Assembly (NCBI GenBank): GCA_026786325.1
Contig: JAJAYH010000386.1
Span: forward strand, 1 to 9,721
DNA length: 9,721 nucleotides
Source: Alkalinema sp. CAN_BIN05
GTDB taxonomy: Bacteria; Cyanobacteriota; Cyanobacteriia; Leptolyngbyales; Leptolyngbyaceae
Reading direction: 5' to 3'
In this document: positions 1 through 6,184 of the stretch, in pieces
Layout of the letters: every line of letters starts with the position of its first letter
How positions within the stretch are numbered: the first letter of the stretch is position 1
The notes under the pieces: generated by a model
What the model was told of the DNA's origin: nothing
Seen by the model: the letters and a program-made list of their open reading frames with translations, nothing else
Database searches by the model: none
Made by a program: the position numbers and the translations under genes

Positions 1-17
1 AAACGGTAGACTAGAAT

Positions 18-23
18 TATAAT
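18..23 (+). promoter_or_regulatory. candidate -10 box upstream of the Tab2-like gene
   Basis: A perfect TATAAT lies here. Its -35 partner would fall at or before the left window edge and cannot be judged. Transcription would start near position 30, giving a leader of about 110 nt before the ATG at 139. This is a plausible sigma-70 type promoter supported by one box only. Confidence 0.4.
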
Positions 24-138
24 CCAACTCATAGTCACCCTTTTTAATGGGTATTTAGGGGTATCGTGTCTTTTGGGCACAACGAAAAGGCCTCAGGCAG
101 ATGGTTTAGGTTGGTTCAACGATCGTTTTAAGGCAATC

Positions 139-996
139 ATGACAATTATTTGGGAATTAGATTTCTATTCGCGACCGATCGTGGATGAAAACAAAAAAAA
201 GGTTTGGGAAGTATTGATTTGTGAAAGTCCGACGGATGTTGGGGCGGATGCTTCAAATCTTTTTCATTACGCCGAGTATTGTTCTAATTCTCAAGTGAAT
301 TCGGGCCAGCTCAGCGAAGCTATTGTTAAAGCGATCGCCAAAGCCGGAATCACGCCCGATCGGATCCGGTTTTTCCGACAATCCATGAACAACATGATTA
401 CGAAAGCCTGTTCGGATGCGGGAATTCCTTGTCAGCCCAGCCGCCGGACTTACATGTTGAATCAATGGATGAAGGAACGATCGTTGACGGTCTATCCCTT
501 GGAAGAAGGCTATCAAGCGGGTTCTAATGCCACTGTTGCTTTTCCCTTGACACCACCCCAGCCCATGCAAGATGCCCTCATAGCTCAGCAATGGGGCACC
601 GTCGCACTGGAAGCCTCGGCGCTCTCAGAAATGGGAGATTGGAAAATTGATTTTGGTGAAGCCTACCCGATTGCTCAATTGGAACTTGCACCGGGTACCT
701 TAGTGCCGGGGTTGATTTTATATTCCCAACGATCGCTTGCAATAGCCGCTTGGATGTCTGGTTTGGAGCTAGCGTCTGTACGGTATGACATGCAAGACGG
801 GCAGCAATTGGTCCTAGAGACGGGGGTAATCGATCGGTGGGCATTGGCGCAATTATTGAATATGCCGTTGCAAGCAGAAGCTCGACAGTTTGAAGATCGT
901 AAAAAAGAAGCAAAGGGCGTGCATTTTCTGGCGATTCAATCTAGTCCCGACTCAGAAGAGTTCGCTGGTTTTTGGTTGTTATTAGATGCGCAATAA
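139..996 (+). CDS. Tab2/Atab2 family RNA-binding protein
   Basis: The 285-residue product matches the Tab2/Atab2 (DUF1092) family. The opening MTIIWELDFYSRPI and VWEVLICES (22-30) are the typical N-terminus. RFFR (77-80), RRTYML (102-107) and the C-terminal GFWLLLD (277-283) are family-like blocks. Tab2 of Chlamydomonas binds psaB mRNA and activates its translation, and Atab2 of Arabidopsis supports synthesis of both photosystems. The role in cyanobacteria is less clear, so a part in photosystem mRNA expression is inference. The protein should be cytoplasmic: I see no signal peptide or membrane segment. The ATG at 139 is chosen because the family motif begins directly at it and AAGG lies 5 nt upstream. 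An in-frame TTG at 73 would add 22 residues unlike the family. A TATAAT lies upstream at 18-23. The next gene starts 63 nt after the stop. Confidence 0.85.
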   Translation: MTIIWELDFYSRPIVDENKKKVWEVLICESPTDVGADASNLFHYAEYCSNSQVNSGQLSEAIVKAIAKAGITPDRIRFFRQSMNNMITKACSDAGIPCQPSRRTYMLNQWMKERSLTVYPLEEGYQAGSNATVAFPLTPPQPMQDALIAQQWGTVALEASALSEMGDWKIDFGEAYPIAQLELAPGTLVPGLILYSQRSLAIAAWMSGLELASVRYDMQDGQQLVLETGVIDRWALAQLLNMPLQAEARQFEDRKKEAKGVHFLAIQSSPDSEEFAGFWLLLDAQ

Positions 997-1059
997 TCCA
1001 ACAGTCTATTTCTACATCACCGCCTAAAATAGAGCCTAAACCCCGATCGCTCGTTTAAC

Positions 1060-1797
1060 ATGGCATCCTCACATCTGACTCAATCCCGATTCCCCATCCT
1101 CGGAATCCCCGTCCATCTGCTCACGAATACCACTCAAACCCTAAAAGATCGTCTCGCCGATCGCCAAGGCACCCATGTCGTGACGCTCAATGCCGAAATG
1201 ACTATGCAAGGGCGCGATCGATCCGAACTGTCCGACATCATCCATCGGGCCGAACTCGTTATCCCCGATGGTGCGGGCATTGTTCTTTATCTCAAGCTTT
1301 ACGGTAAACGGGTCGATCGGGTTCCGGGAATTGAGTTGGCCGAAGCTTTATTGGATCACGCTGCTACGACTCAAGACAGTATTTTCTTTTATGGCGGCGC
1401 ACCCGATGTCTCGGCTCAAGCTGCCACTATCATGACGGCCAAATATCCTGGATTACAGATTGTCGGCACCGAAAATGGTTACGTTAATCCTGATGATGAA
1501 TTGTGCGATCGGCTCCAAAAATTGCAACCCCGAATGATTTATGTCGGTCTGGGAGTGCCGCGCCAAGAACTCTGGATCGATACCCTGCGCCATCTCTGCC
1601 CCGACAGCATTTGGATCGGCATTGGTGGCAGCTTTGACATCTGGGCCGGAACCAAAACCCGTGCCCCAAAATGGCTCTGCGATCGCAATCTAGAATGGAC
1701 CTATCGCCTCTACCAAGAACCGTGGCGCTGGAAACGCATGACCGCCCTCCCTAAATTTGCATGGCGATCGATCCTGTATCGAATCACTGGAAAATAA
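1060..1797 (+). CDS. WecG/TagA/CpsF family glycosyltransferase
   Basis: The 245-residue product is a full-length member of the WecG/TagA/CpsF (GT26) family. These enzymes move an N-acetylmannosamine-type sugar from a UDP donor to a polyprenyl-linked acceptor on the inner face of the membrane. Visible motifs are VVTLNAEM (40-47, with Thr42), VIPDGAG (67-73, with Asp70 as the likely catalytic base by analogy with TagA), YGGAP (111-115), GYVNPDDE (140-147), YVGLGVPRQE (161-170) and IGIGGSFDIWAG (186-197). The basic, aromatic C-terminal part (210-227) resembles the membrane-targeting appendage of the family. The donor and acceptor cannot be told from sequence, so no symbol is given. The ATG has no clear ribosome binding site. 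The stop is 2 nt before the ftsE-like ATG, which implies co-transcription and translational coupling. Confidence 0.92.
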   Translation: MASSHLTQSRFPILGIPVHLLTNTTQTLKDRLADRQGTHVVTLNAEMTMQGRDRSELSDIIHRAELVIPDGAGIVLYLKLYGKRVDRVPGIELAEALLDHAATTQDSIFFYGGAPDVSAQAATIMTAKYPGLQIVGTENGYVNPDDELCDRLQKLQPRMIYVGLGVPRQELWIDTLRHLCPDSIWIGIGGSFDIWAGTKTRAPKWLCDRNLEWTYRLYQEPWRWKRMTALPKFAWRSILYRITGK

Positions 1798-1799
1798 TC

Positions 1800-2504
1800 A
1801 TGAACCCCGACCTTATTTCCAAAGTAACCAAACCCACTCGCGTCATCCGTCTCGACAACGTGAGCAAAACCTACCGTAACGGCACCGCCGCCTTGCGAGA
1901 CCTGACCATGGACATTTTTGCTGGAGATTTTTATCTGCTCACGGGCACCTCCGGCTCCGGTAAATCAACCCTACTCAAACTGCTCTACGGCGAAGATATG
2001 CCCAGTAGCGGTGATATTTGGGTGAATGATTATCATCTCAACACGGTCAAAGGCAATAAACTCGCCGAATTGCGTCGAACCCTCGGCATTGTTTTTCAAG
2101 ACTACAAACTTCTTCCCCGCCGCACCGTATCTGAAAATATTGCCTTTGTTCTTTGGGCACAGGGTTACAGCCGCGCTGAAATCGATCGTCGCCTGCCGCC
2201 TGCTCTGAAAATGGTCGGTCTCCAGCACAAAGCCACCAGCTTTCCAGAAGAACTTTCCGGCGGCGAACAGCAGCGCGTCAGTATTGCCCGAGCGATCGTC
2301 GCCACTCCCCCAATTCTGTTAGCCGATGAACCCACCGGAAACCTTGATCCTGATAACTCCCGTCAGATTTTAAATATCCTTAAACAGCTCAACAAAATCG
2401 GTGTAACGATCCTCATGTCCACCCACGACGAAGCTTTAATTCGCACCTCCGACTTACCCATTCTCCAACTCAGCAACGGTCAATTAAAACTAATTAATCG
2501 GTAA
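1800..2504 (+). CDS. ftsE: FtsE-like cell-division ABC transporter ATPase
   Basis: The 234-residue ABC ATPase carries every nucleotide-binding motif: Walker A GTSGSGKST (49-57), Q-loop with FQDYKLL (99-105), signature LSGGEQQR (152-159), Walker B ILLADE (172-177), D-loop NLD (181-183) and the switch His209 in STHD. FQDYKLLP in the Q-loop and the roughly 230-residue size are typical of FtsE rather than of LolD or MacB. FtsE pairs with the membrane protein FtsX and regulates peptidoglycan hydrolases at the division site. No ftsX lies beside it here; the partner must be elsewhere if present. The ATG at 1800 is preferred because it follows the upstream stop by 2 nt. The in-frame ATG at 1761 would overlap the glycosyltransferase and add 13 unrelated residues. 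LolD-type specificity remains an alternative. Confidence 0.85.
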   Translation: MNPDLISKVTKPTRVIRLDNVSKTYRNGTAALRDLTMDIFAGDFYLLTGTSGSGKSTLLKLLYGEDMPSSGDIWVNDYHLNTVKGNKLAELRRTLGIVFQDYKLLPRRTVSENIAFVLWAQGYSRAEIDRRLPPALKMVGLQHKATSFPEELSGGEQQRVSIARAIVATPPILLADEPTGNLDPDNSRQILNILKQLNKIGVTILMSTHDEALIRTSDLPILQLSNGQLKLINR

Positions 2505-2539
2505 GAGTTTAATGAGTGAAACTTAGATAAATTCTTACC
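2500..2539 (+). other. stem-loop spanning the ftsE stop codon
   Basis: GGTAAGA (2500-2506) is exactly complementary to TCTTACC (2533-2539). Pairing continues through G2507-T2532 (wobble) and TTT (2508-2510) with AAA (2529-2531), giving about 11 bp around an 18-nt loop. No T-run follows, so it is not a canonical intrinsic terminator. It could protect the 3' end or slow the polymerase. Confidence 0.4.
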
Positions 2540-2819
2540 CATACAACATCTTCAGTAAATCGACTTAGGGAGATCAACGCATAATAAAGAGGGTGATCCC
2601 GGTGCCCGAATTCGCTCGTCTGTGCAGGCTCAAGTGCTTGATAGGCTAATGATTGCAATCTGTCAATCAATTCTTAAGAGAAGCTAAAGCTCCGATCGGG
2701 GATCACGATCTCGGTAAGCATTGTGTGGAGTTACCCCGACGAGATTTTACGCCTAGGAAGCGATCCCCGGAGCTATCGCACAATAGTTATGGCGTTCAAC
2801 CTGAGAACTCTCCGTAACT
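2505..2819 (+). promoter_or_regulatory. gene-free structured leader or non-coding RNA candidate
   Basis: I find no gene in these 315 nt, but the potential for RNA folding is high. A TATAAT-like CATAAT (2580-2585) could start a transcript near 2591. An outer stem pairs AGCTCC (2688-2693) and GGGGATC (2698-2704) with GATCCCC (2762-2768) and GGAGCT (2769-2774), 13 bp with a 4-nt bulge. Inside it ATCTCG (2708-2713) pairs with CGAGAT (2740-2745), and GTAA (2714-2717) with TTAC (2731-2734). GTGATCCC (2593-2600) is fully complementary to GGGATCAC (2699-2706), so it competes with the outer stem. A hairpin at 2784-2820 abuts the next ATG. I do not recognise a known riboswitch, 6S, tmRNA, RNase P or SRP RNA core. 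It may be a 5' leader, an independent RNA or a degenerate MITE-like repeat. Confidence 0.45.
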
Positions 2820-3209
2820 ATGAACAGTATCGATCCCCGTCACTCCATCCATCCTAAATCAGACTTCTTTTCAGAGGAGTATTTTTCCCATGCTGTCGTC
2901 ACGTCGCTGATAGATTTGCTGCCAGCAGATGACAAAATCACGACAGACGGCGAAATCACAACGAATATTATTACTCGTGAGACCAGTTCTGGGAGTTGCC
3001 GTCACTGCCGTCATTATGTTCATGAAGGACGACGGGGCGGACAGTGTGAACAACTGAATGTTCCTGTCCAAAGCCGTTGGAATGCCTGCGTACTCTCACA
3101 AGCTATTTTTCTTGATGACGCAATCCCGTTTATGTTTCCGATCGTCATGCCTAAAAGCCCAGAACACAATGCTCCTGAGCTTCATCGCCACGCGACAGTT
3201 GTCTCGTAA
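2820..3209 (+). CDS. small four-cysteine protein, function unknown
   Basis: The product has 129 residues and I cannot assign a named function. The N-terminal 55 residues are polar and look poorly ordered. The core at 60-97 has four cysteines, C60, C63, C76 and C90 (C-x2-C-x12-C-x13-C), with HYVHEGRRGGQC and VPVQSRWNAC around the last two. I recall similar GRRGG...VPVQ...W..C proteins in cyanobacteria but cannot check this. The spacing suits a metal or Fe-S site, and the last interval equals that of high-potential iron-sulfur proteins, though no signal peptide or other HiPIP landmark is seen. The tail after residue 98 is not distinctive. The ATG at 2820 is the only early in-frame Met; it lacks a good ribosome binding site and sits at the foot of a hairpin. 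The stop is 1 nt from the end of the convergent lipoprotein gene. Confidence 0.7.
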   Translation: MNSIDPRHSIHPKSDFFSEEYFSHAVVTSLIDLLPADDKITTDGEITTNIITRETSSGSCRHCRHYVHEGRRGGQCEQLNVPVQSRWNACVLSQAIFLDDAIPFMFPIVMPKSPEHNAPELHRHATVVS

Positions 3210-3210
3210 A

Positions 3211-4515
3211 TTATTTAGACTTCACGTTGCCGAGCTTACCGATCGTGCCATCATCTTTGACCGTCCAGATGTCATAGCTACCAATCACGTCCCCATTCGC
3301 ATCCAGATCCACGTTCCCGCTTGCGCCTTGGTAGTTAATCGGTTTGCCCGCTGTCAATAGCTTCAGACCTTCACAGACATCCGTTACAGCCTCACCGGGA
3401 CCATTTGCGACAGCACTAATCTTGCTTTGAATGCCTTCACCAGTATTTTTTCCAGAAGCCTGAGCTGCCAACACCAAGAGCGCTGCGGCATCCCAGGAAT
3501 GGGCCGCGTAGGCTCCTACAGGACGCTTCAGTTTAGCTTCCCAAATTTTGGTAAAGCTTGCAAGGGCAGTGCCGTCTGCGCCCGGAATCGTTCCTAGAAC
3601 GCCCGCTGCAATGTATTTACCGTCTTTGGTTTGGCCAACTTTTTTAGCCAGATCGTCAGAGTACATGCCGTCGGGGAGCAGCACTGGAATATTTTGGCTC
3701 AACCCCTGTTCGTAGGCAGATTTGAGCAGGAGGCTACCGCTCTCCAGATACATAATGGCGGCGACGGCATCCGGTTTGCTGCTAAAGACCTCGGCGGCTT
3801 CGGTTTTCAATGTGGTGGCTTTGGGGTCGTAGCGAGTCGGTTTAGCCTCGTTGACGATCGTACCGCCCAGCGCTTTGAACGCTTTGATGAATTCTTTTTC
3901 AAAGCCGATGCCGTAGTCATTGTTGATTACGATCGTTGCGATTTTTCTATAGCCTTTGTCGTAGGCGAGTTTGGCCATGGCGGGCGCTTGATAGGCATCA
4001 GACGGCGCAGTTCTGGCCCAATAGCCGTTGAATTCCTTGGATTTTTTAGTCAGTTCTGGACTAGTGCTTCCTGGCGAAATCATCATAACTTTGTTCCGAG
4101 AGGTGACAGCCGCTCCAGCCATCGATACCCCACTGGCAAACGATCCCACAACGCCAGCCACTTTCTCGACATTTACCAGACGTGTGACCGCTTCAGTTCC
4201 AGCGGTCGCATCCGTTTGGTCGTCACTCGCCACTAAGGTTACAGGCTGACCATTCACCCCACCGCATTGATTGACCGTATCCACTAGCAGCGGCACAGAT
4301 GCCATCATCGGTCCGCCCAACGAACCCAAGTCGCCCGTGGAAGGCAACAGAGAACCCAACTTGAGTTGCTTTGGATTTTCGGCGTTGGTCGTAGTTGTTC
4401 CTGTTTTTGGGGTTTCGGCTTCTTGACAGGCCGCCGTGATCATCCCGAGTCCCATTACTAGACCCGCGACTATTACGCTACGTCCAACGCTCATTCGAGT
4501 TCTCTTCACAGCCAT
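3211..4515 (-). CDS. ABC importer substrate-binding lipoprotein, amino-acid type
   Basis: The 434-residue product is a type-1 periplasmic binding protein of the LivK/NatB-like group (Peripla_BP_6), which delivers branched-chain or neutral amino acids, or related solutes, to an ABC permease. The N-terminus is a lipoprotein signal: basic MAVKRTR, a hydrophobic stretch (about 13-25) and ITAAC with the lipidated Cys at 30. A Thr/Asn-rich linker follows, then the binding domain from about residue 50: LKLGSLLPSTGDLG, SDDQTD, the ligand-contacting ISPGSTSP (146-153) and NDYGIGFEKEF. Two cysteines, in NQCGG (C84) and VTDVCEG, could form a disulfide. The ATG at 4515 is preferred over the in-frame TTG at 4536 because GAGG lies 8 nt upstream and the signal peptide then has normal shape. 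No permease or ATPase gene is adjacent, so it is an orphan here and its ligand is unknown. Confidence 0.9.
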   Translation of the reverse strand: MAVKRTRMSVGRSVIVAGLVMGLGMITAACQEAETPKTGTTTTNAENPKQLKLGSLLPSTGDLGSLGGPMMASVPLLVDTVNQCGGVNGQPVTLVASDDQTDATAGTEAVTRLVNVEKVAGVVGSFASGVSMAGAAVTSRNKVMMISPGSTSPELTKKSKEFNGYWARTAPSDAYQAPAMAKLAYDKGYRKIATIVINNDYGIGFEKEFIKAFKALGGTIVNEAKPTRYDPKATTLKTEAAEVFSSKPDAVAAIMYLESGSLLLKSAYEQGLSQNIPVLLPDGMYSDDLAKKVGQTKDGKYIAAGVLGTIPGADGTALASFTKIWEAKLKRPVGAYAAHSWDAAALLVLAAQASGKNTGEGIQSKISAVANGPGEAVTDVCEGLKLLTAGKPINYQGASGNVDLDANGDVIGSYDIWTVKDDGTIGKLGNVKSK

Positions 4516-4543
4516 AACACAAGCCTCACAACCCAAGTTCCAA

Positions 4544-4573
4544 ATTAAACTTAAGGTTACAGCCGATCGTAAA
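4544..4573 (-). promoter_or_regulatory. candidate promoter of the binding-protein gene
   Basis: On the minus strand TTTACG (4573-4568) and TTTAAT (4549-4544) are spaced by 18 nt. This places a start about 20-30 nt upstream of the ATG at 4515. Both boxes are imperfect, so the call is tentative. Confidence 0.3.
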
Positions 4574-4607
4574 GCTTGAAAAGCCCCCTGTACATTCCCA
4601 AAACATC

Positions 4608-4640
4608 AAAAAGCCGCGAATTGGATTACAACTCACGGCT
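4608..4640 (-). terminator. intrinsic terminator after tRNA-Ser
   Basis: On the minus strand a 12-bp stem forms between 4640-4629 (AGCCGTGAGTTG) and 4623-4612 (CAATTCGCGGCT), with two G-U pairs and a 5-nt TAATC loop. It is followed directly by TTTTT (4612-4608). This is a textbook rho-independent terminator about 20 nt beyond the tRNA 3' end. It also insulates the downstream lipoprotein gene from tRNA and mraY transcription. Confidence 0.88.
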
Positions 4641-4660
4641 TCTTGAACTTATCTATCTAA

Positions 4661-4749
4661 CGGAGAGAGAGGGATTCGAACCCTCGGTACGGATTAATCC
4701 ATACAACAGATTAGCAATCTGCCGCTTTCGTCCACTCAGCCATCTCTCC
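4661..4749 (-). tRNA. tRNA-Ser (anticodon GCU)
   Basis: The minus strand folds into an 89-nt class II tRNA. GGAGAGA (4749-4743) pairs with TCTCTCC (4668-4662), and the discriminator base is G (4661), as in serine tRNAs. The anticodon stem GCAGA/TCTGT closes the loop TTGCTAA, giving anticodon GCU for AGC and AGU codons. A long variable arm (GTATGGAT pairing with ATCCGTAC through a short loop) is diagnostic for Ser, Leu or Tyr class II tRNAs. The T-arm contains GGTTCGAATCC. CCA is not encoded and must be added after transcription. A promoter lies upstream (4791-4820) and an intrinsic terminator downstream (4608-4640), so it appears to be its own unit. Confidence 0.97.
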
Positions 4750-4756
4750 AGGCATT

Positions 4757-4805
4757 CCGACTTGAATAATATATCAGAGATTTCTCTAAAAGTATAACAA
4801 GTCGG
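4757..4805. repeat. 49-bp inverted repeat over the tRNA promoter
   Basis: CCGACTTG (4757-4764) and CAAGTCGG (4798-4805) form a perfect 8-bp inverted repeat. A second inner repeat, AGAG/CTCT (4776-4787), is centred close to the same point. The span includes the -10 box of the tRNA-Ser promoter. It could be an operator or a leader hairpin, or it could be chance. Confidence 0.5.
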
Positions 4806-4820
4806 ATAAAAAATTGTGAA
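4791..4820 (-). promoter_or_regulatory. promoter of tRNA-Ser
   Basis: On the minus strand TTCACA (4820-4815, five of six to TTGACA) and TATACT (4796-4791, five of six to TATAAT) are separated by 18 nt. The start would lie near 4784, leaving a leader of roughly 35 nt that is removed during tRNA processing. Confidence 0.55.
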
Positions 4821-4888
4821 ACTGAAATTGTTTGGGTGTGAGCTGTAAGAAACTGAACTGAATTGTCTTCTAACTAACCGTCTTCTAG

Positions 4889-5986
4889 CTATCGAGCGGT
4901 GGTGGCTAGAGCAAGGAGCGCGAGAACGACATTCACGGTGTAGAACCAACCCACTATTTGGGTTTCGGTCCAGCCACTGAGTTCGAGGTGATTGTGGTAG
5001 GGTGACATTTTGAAAAAGCGCTGGCCAACACCATCGGCATTTTTCGTCATTTTAAAATAAGAAACTTGAATAATCACCGACAGCGTTTCCCAAAGGAACA
5101 ATCCGCTGATCAGTAACAACGCAAACAACGAGTTGGTCATCAATCCAACTGCTGCCAATGCGCCACCGATCGCTAGAGACCCCGTATCTCCCATGAAAAC
5201 CTTGGCCGGATTTCGATTGTGGGCCAAAAATCCGAGGCAAGCACCGCTCAGACATGCTGAAAATGTCATTAGCTCAGGGTGAGTGGGAGCAGCGATCGCA
5301 CCCATGCCCAGCATCGCTACAGCAACAGTTCCACCCGCCAAACCATCAACCCCATCGGTCAAGTTGGTTGCATTACTTTCAGCGACTAGCGTAAAAGTTG
5401 CTAACCCCCAGAATAGTAATCCCAGCGGAATCACCACTCCGAAGGGCAGTTTGATGTCTGTCGAGACTTGGCCAAACATCATCATCCAGACACAAAACGC
5501 GACAGCAAAGGCGATTTGCAACCCCATTTTGGTGCGTGGAGAAATCCCTTTGTTCGATTGCCGACGGATAATTTCCCAGTCGTCTGCAAACCCGATGCCT
5601 GCGTAGGCGGTGGCCAGGGCTGCAACTGCTATTACATTGGGGTGAAAGCCACTCAAAATGAGCGACATAATAATAGCAACGGGAACAAAAAAGGCACCTC
5701 CCATCGTCGGAGTGCCTGTCTTCTTCAGATGGGATTTAGGTCCATCTTCCCGAATGATTTGTCCCGCTTTCAACGCACGTAATAGGGGGACAGCACCAAC
5801 GCCAACTAGGCCAGACAAAAGACCACAGATGACTAGCGGAGCCGTTAACGAAGCTGATGAAACGATCGATCGACTAGCCCATAAATCCAAAACGATGGCC
5901 GTTGCCGTCATTCCTGAAGCTAATGCGACAAATAGTTTGGTCCCTGAAAAACTTAGCGATTGACTTGTAACAAATTTTGCATCCAC
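4889..5986 (-). CDS. mraY: MraY, phospho-MurNAc-pentapeptide transferase
   Basis: MraY moves phospho-MurNAc-pentapeptide from its UDP carrier to undecaprenyl phosphate, making lipid I at the cytoplasmic face of the membrane. The 365-residue product has about ten hydrophobic segments and the family motifs: REDGPKSHLKKTGTPTMGG (79-97), the metal-binding pair D135-D136 in GFADDW, NLTDGVDGLAGG (208-219) and FMGDTGS (264-270, with Asp267). The late loop reads PYHNHLELSGW (329-339), where the usual triple histidine has Asn332 in the middle. Start: GTG at 5986 gives the usual family length. ATG at 6028 or 6091 would prepend residues encoded by a GT-rich tract, unlike the family. No strong ribosome binding site settles it. 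The gene stands apart from other mur or fts genes, as is common in cyanobacteria. The DUF3134 gene lies 210 nt upstream on the same strand. Confidence 0.95.
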   Translation of the reverse strand: MDAKFVTSQSLSFSGTKLFVALASGMTATAIVLDLWASRSIVSSASLTAPLVICGLLSGLVGVGAVPLLRALKAGQIIREDGPKSHLKKTGTPTMGGAFFVPVAIIMSLILSGFHPNVIAVAALATAYAGIGFADDWEIIRRQSNKGISPRTKMGLQIAFAVAFCVWMMMFGQVSTDIKLPFGVVIPLGLLFWGLATFTLVAESNATNLTDGVDGLAGGTVAVAMLGMGAIAAPTHPELMTFSACLSGACLGFLAHNRNPAKVFMGDTGSLAIGGALAAVGLMTNSLFALLLISGLFLWETLSVIIQVSYFKMTKNADGVGQRFFKMSPYHNHLELSGWTETQIVGWFYTVNVVLALLALATTAR

Positions 5987-5991
5987 AATCC

Positions 5992-6026
5992 GCACACTCA
6001 CACACAAATCACTACACACACACCAC
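5992..6026 (-). repeat. GT-rich simple-sequence tract at the mraY 5' end
   Basis: On the minus strand this stretch is almost purely GT and GTG units (CA on the plus strand), broken by a few other bases. It lies directly upstream of the GTG at 5986 and just inside the alternative ATG at 6028. Translated, it would read as a Cys/Val-rich segment with no family similarity, so I treat it as leader. Confidence 0.6.
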
Positions 6027-6113
6027 ATAGAGGGCAGTCGATTTTCCGAACCTAATTTAAAATTAAGTTCAAAACAATACAAACTGACCAACCCAAATCA
6101 TTGTTTACTAGAA

Positions 6114-6184
6114 CGATCGCTGATGAAGGCGAACCGTTCTGGTAATAATTCTTTTGCTCATGTCATCAGACGATCGACGGTTCG
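6114..6184. repeat. two interlocking inverted repeats
   Basis: CGATCGCTGATGA (6114-6126) is complementary to TCATCAG-A-CGATCG (6163-6176) with one extra base. CGAACCGT (6130-6137) is complementary to ACGGTTCG (6177-6184). The arms run A-B-A'-B', so the two stems interleave: as RNA this is a pseudoknot or two alternative hairpins. It lies between the DUF3134 stop and mraY. It holds no T-run of a normal terminator. Confidence 0.5.

Noticed and set aside
73..138. TTG start extending the Tab2-like protein by 22 residues
   Set aside because: The family N-terminus begins at the ATG at 139, which has AAGG 5 nt upstream; the extra residues have no family resemblance.
1761..1799. ftsE start at the ATG at 1761
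   Set aside because: It overlaps the glycosyltransferase end in another frame and adds 13 residues unlike FtsE; the ATG at 1800 fits the operon spacing.
2795..2825. TPP or glutamine riboswitch, suggested by CCTGAGAA and GTTCA near the ATG
   Set aside because: Only short matches are present; the other conserved blocks of the TPP and glnA RNA motifs are missing.
3631..4236. 201-codon plus-strand frame antisense to the lipoprotein gene
   Set aside because: It has no recognisable motif and lies wholly inside a clear binding-protein gene on the other strand.
4653..4949. 98-codon minus-strand frame and the opposite plus-strand frame at 4576-4797
   Set aside because: Both run through the tRNA-Ser gene and its terminator or promoter, and the encoded residues mirror the tRNA sequence rather than a protein family.
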